This document shows positions 1-8,306 of a stretch of 64,000 bases of DNA, piece by piece. The notes beneath the pieces were generated by a model that was given only the letters and a program-made list of their open reading frames with translations, did not search any database and was not told the origin of the DNA. Each line of letters opens with the position of its first letter. The stretch's first letter is position 1. Location of the stretch: assembly GCA_963780175.1 (NCBI GenBank), contig CAWAAT010000001.1, positions 434,001-498,000 of the forward strand, read 5' to 3'. This DNA is from Brooklawnia sp963780175. Lineage in GTDB: Bacteria > Actinomycetota > Actinomycetes > Propionibacteriales > Propionibacteriaceae. Position numbers and translations under genes: made by a program.

Positions 1-79
1 GGTTCATCGCAACTGTACCCAGCGATTCCAGGTCGTCCCCCGGACGCGGCTGGCCCTCAGATTCCGGCCTCGCGCTCAT
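1..79 (-). CDS. 5' end of an unidentified gene coupled to the cysteine desulfurase (partial)
   Basis: On the minus strand an ATG at 79 overlaps the TGA of the upstream cysteine desulfurase in an ATGA arrangement. The frame then stays open for 26 codons to the window edge, reading roughly MSARPESEGQPRPGDDLESL and then GTVAMN. The four-base overlap is the coupling seen repeatedly elsewhere in this window, so this is probably the start of a co-transcribed gene. Too little is visible to assign a family. A thiouridylase such as mnmA often follows a cysteine desulfurase in actinobacteria, but these residues do not show its motif. Confidence 0.45.
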   Translation of the reverse strand, partial: MSARPESEGQPRPGDDLESLGTVAMN

Positions 80-1239
80 GGGGTGCTGCGGGGCACCCCA
101 CGCGCCATGGCGACCACCTCGGGCAACGCGGCCACGATCCGGTCGACGTCCGCCGCTGTGGTCGACCAGCCGAAGCTGAACCGCACCCCGGCCCGCGCGG
201 CATCGTCATCGCGTCCCATCGCCGACAGAACGTCGCTCGGGCCGTGCACCCCAGCCCGGCAGGCCGATCCCGTCGAGCACCAGATGTGGCGCTGGTCGAG
301 CAGAAACATCACGTCGTCGGCTGAGGTGCCCTCAAAGGCCACGTTGACGATCGCAGGGCTGATGGGCGACGTTCCATTCACGCGGGCCCCCGGGATTCGG
401 GAGACTGCCTCCAGCAGCCTGGTCGTCAACTGAGTCAGCCGGTCGGCCAGTTCGGCCCGCCGGGCGACGGCGTCCCGGGCTGCCGCCGCGAACCCGGCGG
501 CCAACATGACCGGCTGGGTGCCCGATCGCAGACCGGCTTCCTGTCCCCCGCCCAGCCCATACCTGCCCAACTGGACACCGCGGCGGACCAGGAGCGCTCC
601 GATGCCCACCGGTCCACCGATCTTGTGCGCCGAGACCGACATCAGATCGGCGTGCGATTCTGCGAAGTGGACGTCCAGATGACCCAGCGCCTGGACCGCG
701 TCGGTGTGGAACCAGGAACCCGACCGATGGGCAATGTCGCAGGCCTGCATCACCGGTTGAATCGTACCGACCTCGTTGTTGACCCACATCAGGCTTGCCA
801 ACCCGACCAGGCCCGCCGGGTGCGAGTCCAGTCCCTCGGCCCACTCCGCCATCCGGAGGCGACCGGTCGCCTCGACGCCGGCGAGGCGCACCCGGGCACC
901 CAACTCCTCCGTCGCCCGGAGGACCGCCGGATGCTCGATTGCGCCCAGTAGGACGCCAGGTCTTTCAGCGGCCCAGCGGGCCGCCGAACGAAGCACAGCG
1001 ATGGAGTCGGACTCACTTCCCCCCGAGGTGAAGATGACCTCGTCGCCATGAGCTCCCAACAGCCCCGCGAGTTCCTCCCTGGCGTCCTCGAGCCGGGCAC
1101 GAGACCTCCTTCCGCCCCCGTGCAGCGCGGCAGGATTGCCCAGCAGATCAGCCTGTTCCAGCATTGCTGACAGGCTCGCCGCCCTCAACGGCGATGAAGC
1201 GGCATGATCCGCGTACACTGACTGAGCACCATCACCCAT
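76..1239 (-). CDS. Cysteine desulfurase, class V aminotransferase family
   Basis: A PLP enzyme of about 387 residues that releases sulfur from L-cysteine as a persulfide on an active-site cysteine, for tRNA thiolation or Fe-S assembly. The PLP-binding lysine lies in SVSAHKIGGP (about residue 206). The catalytic cysteine lies in STGSACRAG (about residue 327). The N-terminal YADHAASSP is the usual class V opening. I start at the ATG at 1239 because it sits just before that conserved opening; an upstream ATG at 1281 would add 14 unconserved residues. It is divergent from glgX and appears coupled to a downstream gene at its 3' end. It is of IscS/NifS type by motif; its exact sulfur acceptor cannot be read from the sequence. 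Confidence 0.9.
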   Translation of the reverse strand: MGDGAQSVYADHAASSPLRAASLSAMLEQADLLGNPAALHGGGRRSRARLEDAREELAGLLGAHGDEVIFTSGGSESDSIAVLRSAARWAAERPGVLLGAIEHPAVLRATEELGARVRLAGVEATGRLRMAEWAEGLDSHPAGLVGLASLMWVNNEVGTIQPVMQACDIAHRSGSWFHTDAVQALGHLDVHFAESHADLMSVSAHKIGGPVGIGALLVRRGVQLGRYGLGGGQEAGLRSGTQPVMLAAGFAAAARDAVARRAELADRLTQLTTRLLEAVSRIPGARVNGTSPISPAIVNVAFEGTSADDVMFLLDQRHIWCSTGSACRAGVHGPSDVLSAMGRDDDAARAGVRFSFGWSTTAADVDRIVAALPEVVAMARGVPRSTP

Positions 1240-1341
1240 CGATGTGTTCCGCTGGGGATCGTGATCAGGGGCTCGGAACATGCCAGCAAGGCTAATCGAC
1301 GTAGCATCAACAGCAGCTCGTCACACGGACGGAGCTGCACC

Positions 1342-3522
1342 ATGCACCACGTAGAAGATCGCGGGGTGGCGTCGTCACCCGGCGCGCACCTGACATCCCG
1401 AGGTTGTTGGTTCAGGCTCTGGGCACCGCGGGCCAGTTGCGTCGTCCTCACCCTCGTGGACGCGGACCTCAGCCCCACCAACGTCGAGATGACCAACGCA
1501 GACGGATTCTGGGAGGTCTTCGTCCCCGGAGTCAAGGCCGGCCAGCGCTACGGCTATCGAGTGCACGGTCGGTGGCGGCCCGAGCACGGGATTCGGGCCA
1601 ATCCCGCGAAACTCCTCGTCGACCCTTACGCACGCGCCATCACCGCGGAGCTGGATTACCGGGGGCCGATCCGTGACCACGGCGACCGCTCGCTGTACGA
1701 GCCTGACTCCCGCGACTCGCTGGGTTCAGTCCCGCTCTCGGTCGTGGTCGCCCGCACCCCAGCCCCCCAACCGGTTGCCGAACGTCGTCCCATGAGTCGG
1801 TCCGTGATCTACGAGATGCACGTCAGGGGCTACACCCGGATGCACTCCTTGGTTCCCGAGGCTCTTCGGGGGACCTTCGCAGGCTTGGCCCGCCAGGCGG
1901 TGATCGAGCATCTGCTGGGGCTAGGCGTCACGGCCGTTCAATTGCTGCCCGTCCACCACTTCGTCAGTGAGCCCGACTTGGTCCGTCGAGGTCTGACGAA
2001 CTACTGGGGCTACAACACTCTGGGCTACTTCGCCCCACACGGTTCCTACAGTTCGGCCGGGACCCTCGGGCAGCAGGTCGACGAGTTCAAGGCGATGGTC
2101 ACGTCTTTTCACTCGGCAGGCATCGAGGTGCTGCTCGACGTTGTCTACAACCACACCTGCGAGGGCGCCCTCGACGGCCCGACACTGAGCTTCCGGGGCA
2201 TTGACCGGGCGGGCTACTACCGGCTCAGCCCTGACCAGTATGTCGATCTGGACGTCACCGGCTGCGGCAATTCCGTGAACACCTCACACGAGCAAACCCG
2301 TAACCTGATCCTCGATTCGATGCGTTACTGGGTCACCGAGATGGGTGTGGACGGCTTCAGGTTCGATCTGGCCACCACGCTGCTTCGCGACAGGAACCAC
2401 CAGGTCGACCAGAGTCATGCACTCAAACAGGCGATCCACAACGACCCGGCGTTGGCAGGCATCAAGTTGATCGCGGAACCGTGGGACCTGGGCCCGCACG
2501 GCTACCAACTCGGTCATTTCGGGCCCGGATGGAGCGAGTGGAACGACCGGTACCGCGGATTCGTCAGGAACTACTGGCGGGGACTGGGCAGCATTCAGGA
2601 ACTGGCCACCCGGTTGTCCGGGTCGGGTGACATCTTCGACCATCACAATCGGACTCCTTCGGCGAGCGTCAACTTCGTGACCGCACACGACGGCTTCACA
2701 CTGCGCGACCTGGTGTCCTACGCCGCCAAGCACAACTTCGCCAACGGTGAGGACAACAATGACGGCAGCGACGACAACCGGTCGTCCAACTGCGGAGTGG
2801 AAGGCGAGACCGATGACGCTCGGATCAACAGACTGAGGCACCGCCAGGTACGAAACCTGATGGCCACCCTTTTGCTCTCACGTGGGGTGCCCACGATCAC
2901 CGCCGGGGACGAGATGGGCCGCACTCAACGAGGCAACAACAACGCCTACTGTCAGGACAACGCCACCAGCTGGGTCGACTGGGATCTGCTCGGCGAATGG
3001 GCCGACGTCCATTCCCTGACGGCCACTCTCAATCGGCTGAGGACCACATCCCGGCTGCTGTACTACGACGACTTCCTTTACCACAGCGAGATCCTCGACG
3101 ATCGCGGTGAGTCGCTGCTTCGCTACAACCTTGCCTGGCTGAACGGTTACTCGGGCGAAATGGGTTACCAGGACTGGATGCACGACGGCCGCCGGTTGCT
3201 CGGCATGTATTTGTCGAGCCGCACCGAGGCGCTGCTGGCGTGGTTCCACTCGGGCGCCGACCCAGTCCCGGTCACCATGCCGCCACCACCCTGGGGCTGG
3301 CGTTATGAGCTGCTCGTCACCACCGCTGAACCCGGCGAGATCACGGCGAGAACCCTGATGCCGGGCGATGTCATGATGCTCCCGGGACGCACGGTGGCCG
3401 TGATGCGCGTCGAGGTTCCGTCCTCCGCGAGTGCGCTGGGGCATGGCGCAAGTTCGTTCCAGATCAGGCACGGTGACCGCTCACCGACGGGCCCCAGCGC
3501 TCGGCCCCCGCGGCGTCCCTGA
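1342..3522 (+). CDS. glgX: Glycogen debranching enzyme GlgX
   Basis: A GH13 isoamylase-type debranching enzyme, about 726 residues, that hydrolyses alpha-1,6 branches of glycogen or limit dextrins in the cytoplasm. An N-terminal CBM48 beta-sandwich (FRLWAPRASCVVLTL) is followed by the catalytic barrel. Visible GH13 motifs are DVVYNHT, the nucleophile region GFRFDLA (Asp about 342), the acid/base region IAEPWDLG (Glu about 379) and TAHDGFTLRDLV. An open frame extends upstream to 1261, but the ATG at 1342 has a GGAG ribosome site 8 nt upstream and directly precedes the conserved domain, so I prefer it. It is convergent with glgP, which attacks the same polymer from chain ends. Confidence 0.93.
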   Translation: MHHVEDRGVASSPGAHLTSRGCWFRLWAPRASCVVLTLVDADLSPTNVEMTNADGFWEVFVPGVKAGQRYGYRVHGRWRPEHGIRANPAKLLVDPYARAITAELDYRGPIRDHGDRSLYEPDSRDSLGSVPLSVVVARTPAPQPVAERRPMSRSVIYEMHVRGYTRMHSLVPEALRGTFAGLARQAVIEHLLGLGVTAVQLLPVHHFVSEPDLVRRGLTNYWGYNTLGYFAPHGSYSSAGTLGQQVDEFKAMVTSFHSAGIEVLLDVVYNHTCEGALDGPTLSFRGIDRAGYYRLSPDQYVDLDVTGCGNSVNTSHEQTRNLILDSMRYWVTEMGVDGFRFDLATTLLRDRNHQVDQSHALKQAIHNDPALAGIKLIAEPWDLGPHGYQLGHFGPGWSEWNDRYRGFVRNYWRGLGSIQELATRLSGSGDIFDHHNRTPSASVNFVTAHDGFTLRDLVSYAAKHNFANGEDNNDGSDDNRSSNCGVEGETDDARINRLRHRQVRNLMATLLLSRGVPTITAGDEMGRTQRGNNNAYCQDNATSWVDWDLLGEWADVHSLTATLNRLRTTSRLLYYDDFLYHSEILDDRGESLLRYNLAWLNGYSGEMGYQDWMHDGRRLLGMYLSSRTEALLAWFHSGADPVPVTMPPPPWGWRYELLVTTAEPGEITARTLMPGDVMMLPGRTVAVMRVEVPSSASALGHGASSFQIRHGDRSPTGPSARPPRRP

Positions 3523-3564
3523 GGCGGTGAGGCCACCTGAGCAGGGACGACGGGGGCGTCCGGG

Positions 3565-6123
3565 CTACTTGCGCGCCACGGCGGCCAGACCCAATTCTGC
3601 CCTGCTGGCCAGCAGCGGGTGGTCGGGGACGACGCGCACCGTGAAGCCCATCAACCCCGCCACGGTGGTGAGTTTGTCAAGATGGAACACCACCGCGTCG
3701 CCCTGAGGCTGGCAGTCTCCGCAGAGCTCGAACCGGCTGATCCGCACGTTACGCAGTTCGTCACTCGCATCCACATCGCCATAAACCAGTTCGACCGCGA
3801 CGTCAGAGGGTTCCAGACCATTGAGGCACACCGTTGTCTCGAACGTCTGCATCGAGCCAACCTCGACAGGATCAGACAGCCGGGTCTCCAGCCCAGTGAC
3901 CGCCACGCCGGGCCAAGCCTGCCGAACCTTCCGCTTCCAAGCGGAGAGCCCGGCCGCGACGTCATCCCGATGAACCCTCATTGCCGAAGCGGCTGCCGGC
4001 GTGTACAACCGGGTGACGTAGTCACGGACCATTCTGGTAGCCATCACCTTGGGTCCCAGCCCAGAGATGGTGTCACGCATCATCTTCACCCACTCGACGG
4101 GAATGCCGTTGGCATCGCGGGTGTAGAACTTCGGGATGATCTCGCGCTCGATGATCTCGTACAGCGCCGCGGCCTCGGCGGCGTCGCGATCGGCCTGGTT
4201 GCCGATCATCTCTGACGAGGGAATGGACCATCCGTAGGCGGCGTCGTACCACTCGTCCCACCAACCGTCCTGAATCGACAGGTTGAAGGCACCGTTCATC
4301 GCCGCCTTCATCCCGGATGTGCCACAGGCCTCCATCGGACGCAGCGGGTTGTTGAGCCACACGTCGCATCCCGGGTAGAGGGGTTTGGCAAGTGACATGT
4401 CATAGTCCGGCAGGAAGACAATCCGGCCCCGCACGTCCTCGGCGTCGGCGAACTGCACCATTTCCTGGATCAGACCCTTGCCGAGGTCGTCGGCCGGATG
4501 CGCCTTGCCGGCGATCACGATCTGGATAGGGGTGGCCGGGTGGTTGAGCAGTACCTTCAGCCGGTCTGGCTGGCTGAGCATCAGCGTGAGTCGCTTGTAG
4601 GAGGCGCCGCGACGGGCGAAACCGATGGTCAGGGTGTGCGGGTTGAGCGCGGTGGCCACCCAGTCACTGGAGAGTCCACGATTGGCCGCGCTGCGCGCCA
4701 GCCGGTCGCGTGCCATCACGATCATCTGGCCGCGCATCTGACGCTTCAGCGTCCACAGAGTCGAGTCATCCACCCGGTCCAGGGCGTGCCAGTTCCACCC
4801 GTCGACGTTGCCCTCCTCCAAGTCGGTGGGTGATTCCAGCAGTTCCTTGAACTCCGGGTGCAACCAGGTACGTGCATGCACTCCATTGGTCACCGAGGTG
4901 ATGGGCACCTCGCTCACATCGAAGCCGGGCCACAAGCCCTGGAACATCTGACGGCTCACCTCGCCGTGCAGCATGGAGACACCGTTCGCCCGTTGCCCCA
5001 GTCGCAGCCCTACCACCGCCATGTTGTAGCGACTGGCATCGCCACCCTCGTAGGTCTCGGTACCCAGGTCCAGGATCTTGTCGACCGGCAACGGCCCGAA
5101 GGACGCGAACTGCTCACGGACCTGATCCTTGCTGAACCGGTCGATTCCGGCCGGCACAGGGGTGTGGGTGGTGAACAGCATTCCTGCCCGCACCTTCTCA
5201 ACCGCGGTGTCGAAGTCGTCGCCGTGGGTCATGTACTCGCGAATGCGCTCCAGCCCCAGGAAGACCGCATGACCCTCGTTGGCGTGGTAGACCTGCGGAC
5301 TCGGGTGACCGGTGACGCGGCAGTACTCTCGTAGCGCCCGCACGCCGCCGACTCCCAGCAGCACCTCCTGGGACAGCCGGTGCTCGGAACCCCCGCCGTA
5401 GAGTTTGTCGGTGATCAGCCGCTCCGAGTCGCCGTTGACCTCGAGGTTCGTATCCATCAGCACCAGCGGGACGCGACCCACGCTGGCCACCCACAGCTGA
5501 GCCTTGACCATGACGCCGCGGATCTCGACCTCGATCATCACCGGCTTGCCATCGGCGTCGGTGAGCATCGAGATCGGCAACTCGTTGGGATCCAGCAACG
5601 GGTAGCGCTCCTGCTGCCAACCCTGGGTGTTCAGGGACTGAATGAAGTATCCGTGGTGGTAGAGCAGACCGACGCCGATCAATGGGGCGCCGATGTCGGA
5701 GGCGGCCTTCAGGTGGTCACCCGCCAGGATGCCCAGCCCCCCCGAGTACTGCGGCAGCACTTTGGAGATGCCGAACTCCGCCGAGAAGTAGCCGATGGAA
5801 GTCGGGGCCTCCGGGTGCTGAGAAGCGAACCCCTGGTACCAGCGGTCCCCCGTCAGGTATTCCTGCAAATCACTGTGGGCGAGTTCGAGGCTCCGGACAA
5901 AACGGCGGTCGGTGGCCAGGGCCTCCAGCCTCGCAGCACTCACCTGTGACAGCATCTTGAGCGGGTCTCCGCCGGTGCCGACCCACAGGTCGGGGTCGAC
6001 CGCTCGGAAGACCTCCATGGTCTCCTCGTGCCAACTCCAGCGCAAGTTCCGTGCCAGTTCGGCCAGCGGACGGAGGGTATCGGGAAGGACTGGTTGAACT
6101 ATGTATCGTCTGATCGCTCGCAC
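3565..6123 (-). CDS. glgP: Glycogen/alpha-glucan phosphorylase GlgP
   Basis: A GT35 alpha-glucan phosphorylase of about 852 residues. It releases glucose-1-phosphate from glucan non-reducing ends using PLP. The N-terminal region RNLRWSWHEET is typical of the actinobacterial short form. The PLP-lysine region EACGTSGMKAAMNG and the following SIQDGWWDE are present near residue 610. The frame could open at 6192, but family members begin at the equivalent of VRAIRRYIVQPVLP. That start is a GTG at 6123, exactly 7 nt after a TAACGT hexamer, implying a leaderless mRNA. It is divergent from glgE. Product glucose-1-P can be channelled by Pgm (11278-12912). Confidence 0.92.
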   Translation of the reverse strand: MRAIRRYIVQPVLPDTLRPLAELARNLRWSWHEETMEVFRAVDPDLWVGTGGDPLKMLSQVSAARLEALATDRRFVRSLELAHSDLQEYLTGDRWYQGFASQHPEAPTSIGYFSAEFGISKVLPQYSGGLGILAGDHLKAASDIGAPLIGVGLLYHHGYFIQSLNTQGWQQERYPLLDPNELPISMLTDADGKPVMIEVEIRGVMVKAQLWVASVGRVPLVLMDTNLEVNGDSERLITDKLYGGGSEHRLSQEVLLGVGGVRALREYCRVTGHPSPQVYHANEGHAVFLGLERIREYMTHGDDFDTAVEKVRAGMLFTTHTPVPAGIDRFSKDQVREQFASFGPLPVDKILDLGTETYEGGDASRYNMAVVGLRLGQRANGVSMLHGEVSRQMFQGLWPGFDVSEVPITSVTNGVHARTWLHPEFKELLESPTDLEEGNVDGWNWHALDRVDDSTLWTLKRQMRGQMIVMARDRLARSAANRGLSSDWVATALNPHTLTIGFARRGASYKRLTLMLSQPDRLKVLLNHPATPIQIVIAGKAHPADDLGKGLIQEMVQFADAEDVRGRIVFLPDYDMSLAKPLYPGCDVWLNNPLRPMEACGTSGMKAAMNGAFNLSIQDGWWDEWYDAAYGWSIPSSEMIGNQADRDAAEAAALYEIIEREIIPKFYTRDANGIPVEWVKMMRDTISGLGPKVMATRMVRDYVTRLYTPAAASAMRVHRDDVAAGLSAWKRKVRQAWPGVAVTGLETRLSDPVEVGSMQTFETTVCLNGLEPSDVAVELVYGDVDASDELRNVRISRFELCGDCQPQGDAVVFHLDKLTTVAGLMGFTVRVVPDHPLLASRAELGLAAVARK

Positions 6124-6130
6124 ATCGCAC

Positions 6131-6136
6131 ACGTTA
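6131..6136 (-). promoter_or_regulatory. -10 hexamer of a leaderless glgP promoter
   Basis: The minus strand reads TAACGT, then 7 nt, then the GTG chosen as the glgP start. No Shine-Dalgarno sequence precedes that GTG. The spacing puts the predicted transcription start on the G of the start codon. Confidence 0.6.
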
Positions 6137-6235
6137 CTCAAGGAAGCGGGGTGCAGTGCCTCGGGAGGCTCACCCCCACCATCGCTTTCCAACCCGCTTT
6201 CGAACTATCTGACCTACGCACTCGGTCAACCCCGC

Positions 6236-6241
6236 TAGCGT
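6236..6241 (+). promoter_or_regulatory. -10 hexamer of a leaderless glgE promoter
   Basis: TAGCGT is followed by 7 nt and then GTG at 6249. No ribosome-binding site is visible before the GTG. This hexamer and the glgP one face away from each other in a 125-bp intergenic region. Confidence 0.6.
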
Positions 6242-6248
6242 GGTTCCC

Positions 6249-8291
6249 GTGACTGACCTCGGATTTTCCTCCCCACCGCCTGCGGCTCGCCGGACAGCCC
6301 CCGAGTCCGCCCCGGCTGACCGGTTCGCCCAGTTCAAGCTCGGACGCATCCCGATCGGCAAGGTCTCGCCGGTCATCGAGCATGGCGCCTATCCCGCGAA
6401 GGCCGTCGAGGGCGAGGCGTTCCCCATCTCGGCCCGGATATTCCGTGAGGGTCACGATGCCGTTGGGGCAACGGTCATCCTCACCGACCCGTCCGGATCG
6501 GAGTCGCAGGTCGACATGGCGCAGATCTGGCCGCAAGGGCTGGACATCTGGCAGGCCTGGGTGCGCCTTGACCAGCCGGGTGACTGGCTGTTCCGCATCG
6601 AGGCGTGGTCGGATGACTGGCACACCTGGCACCACAACGCCGATGTCAAGCTCGACGCCGCGATGGATGTCGCCCTGGTCTGCGCCGAGGGTCGAGACCT
6701 GTTCGCCGATGCCATTGAGAAGGCACGATCGGCCGGAGCCGAAACAGATGCTGACCTGATCTCGCGTGCCAGCGAGGCCCTCGATCCTTCCGCTGATCCC
6801 GCACATCTGCGTTGGATCGCGATGGACTCCGACCTCGACGAAGCGATGACCCGCCACGCCAGACGTCCGATGCGCACTCCCACCCCCGACTATCCGCTCC
6901 AGGTCGACCGCAAGCGCGCCCTGTACGGCTCCTGGTACGAGTTCTTCCCGCGTTCCCAAGGTGCCTGGCAGGATCCGGAGACCGGGGCGTGGCGATCAGG
7001 CACCTTCAACGACTGTTATCCGATGCTCGAGCACATCGCAGCCCTGGGCTTCGACGTCGCCTATGTGCCCCCGATCCACCCCATCGGCTACCAGTTCCGC
7101 AAGGGCCCGAACAACTCACTAAATGCCGGGCCCAACGATCCGGGTTCCCCTTGGGCGATCGGCAGTGCCGACGGCGGACACGACGCCGTGCACCCTGACC
7201 TGGGCACGCTGGAGGACTTCGACGCGTTCGTCGCAAAGGCCAACTCGCTGGGACTGGAGGTCGCCCTGGACTTCGCCCTGCAGGCAGCACCCGACCACCC
7301 GTGGGTCACCGAGCATCCCGAGTGGTTCACCACCCGGCTGGACGGCACGATCGCCTACGCCGAGAACCCTCCCAAGAAGTACCAGGACATCTATCCGATC
7401 AACTTCGACAACGACCGGGACGGCATTTATCACGAGGTGCTGCGCCTCATCAAGTTCTGGGTGTCGCACGGGGTGAAGATCTTCCGGGTGGACAATCCCC
7501 ACACCAAGCCGATCAACTTCTGGGACTGGTTGACCACACAGATCCGCCAGGACCACCCTGAGGTGTTGTTCTTCGCCGAGGCCTTCAGCCGACCCGAGGT
7601 GATGCAGACCCTCGGCAAGGTCGGCTTCCACATGAGTTACACGTACTTCACCTGGCGAAACACCAAGAAGGAACTGGCCACCTACCTCACGGAACTGGCG
7701 AGCGAGACTGCCGACTTCATGCGACCGAACTTCTTCGTCAACACCCCCGACATCAATCCGATGTCGATCCGTTCGGGAGCACCTGCAGCCTTCGCCATCC
7801 GGATGATCCTGGCGGCGACCATGTCGCCGAACTGGGGCATCTACCAAGGATTTGAGCAGTTCGAGTTCGAGCCGTTCAAGCCCTCCGGTGAGGAGTACCT
7901 GAACTCGGAGAAGTACCAGTACCGTCCCCGAGATTTCGACGCGGAGCCCAACCTCAATCCGTTGATGGGCAGGCTGAACCAGATCCGCCGCAGCCATCCT
8001 GCACTGCAGCAGCTACGCAGGACCACCGTGCTGAAGACGGACAACGATCAGATCTTCGCCTTCGCCAAGAACGACGGAAAAGACACCGTCATCGTGGTCT
8101 GCAGCCTCAATCCCCACGAGCCGGTCTCAGGCGATGTCGTCGTCGACCTCAAACCCTTGGGGGTGGAGGCCGAGATGATCGGGGTCCACGATGACCTGAC
8201 CCACTCCAACTACGTCTGGGGCAAGCACAATTACGTTCGCCTCGACCCGGCCAACCCGGCCCACATCTTCTCCGTCCACGCGCATCACTAA
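6249..8291 (+). CDS. glgE: Alpha-1,4-glucan:maltose-1-phosphate maltosyltransferase GlgE
   Basis: A GH13 subfamily 3 enzyme of about 680 residues that extends alpha-1,4-glucan by transferring maltosyl units from maltose-1-phosphate. The nucleophile is in IFRVDNPHTKP (Asp about 415) and the acid/base in FFAEAFSRP (Glu about 444). Their 29-residue separation matches the known Streptomyces GlgE pair. The DNPHTKP signature separates GlgE from ordinary alpha-amylases. I start at the GTG at 6249, 7 nt after TAGCGT, rather than the in-frame GTG at 6240 that overlaps this hexamer. glgB follows after 15 bp, as in mycobacteria. Neither treS/pep2 nor glgM, which would supply maltose-1-P, is in the window. 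Confidence 0.95.
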   Translation: MTDLGFSSPPPAARRTAPESAPADRFAQFKLGRIPIGKVSPVIEHGAYPAKAVEGEAFPISARIFREGHDAVGATVILTDPSGSESQVDMAQIWPQGLDIWQAWVRLDQPGDWLFRIEAWSDDWHTWHHNADVKLDAAMDVALVCAEGRDLFADAIEKARSAGAETDADLISRASEALDPSADPAHLRWIAMDSDLDEAMTRHARRPMRTPTPDYPLQVDRKRALYGSWYEFFPRSQGAWQDPETGAWRSGTFNDCYPMLEHIAALGFDVAYVPPIHPIGYQFRKGPNNSLNAGPNDPGSPWAIGSADGGHDAVHPDLGTLEDFDAFVAKANSLGLEVALDFALQAAPDHPWVTEHPEWFTTRLDGTIAYAENPPKKYQDIYPINFDNDRDGIYHEVLRLIKFWVSHGVKIFRVDNPHTKPINFWDWLTTQIRQDHPEVLFFAEAFSRPEVMQTLGKVGFHMSYTYFTWRNTKKELATYLTELASETADFMRPNFFVNTPDINPMSIRSGAPAAFAIRMILAATMSPNWGIYQGFEQFEFEPFKPSGEEYLNSEKYQYRPRDFDAEPNLNPLMGRLNQIRRSHPALQQLRRTTVLKTDNDQIFAFAKNDGKDTVIVVCSLNPHEPVSGDVVVDLKPLGVEAEMIGVHDDLTHSNYVWGKHNYVRLDPANPAHIFSVHAHH

Positions 8292-8306
8292 GAATCGAGG
8301 ATCACG

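Noticed and set aside
3523..3564. Terminator between glgX and glgP
   Set aside because: Only a 5-bp GGACG/CGTCC pairing (3545-3549 with 3557-3561) is visible, too weak to call.
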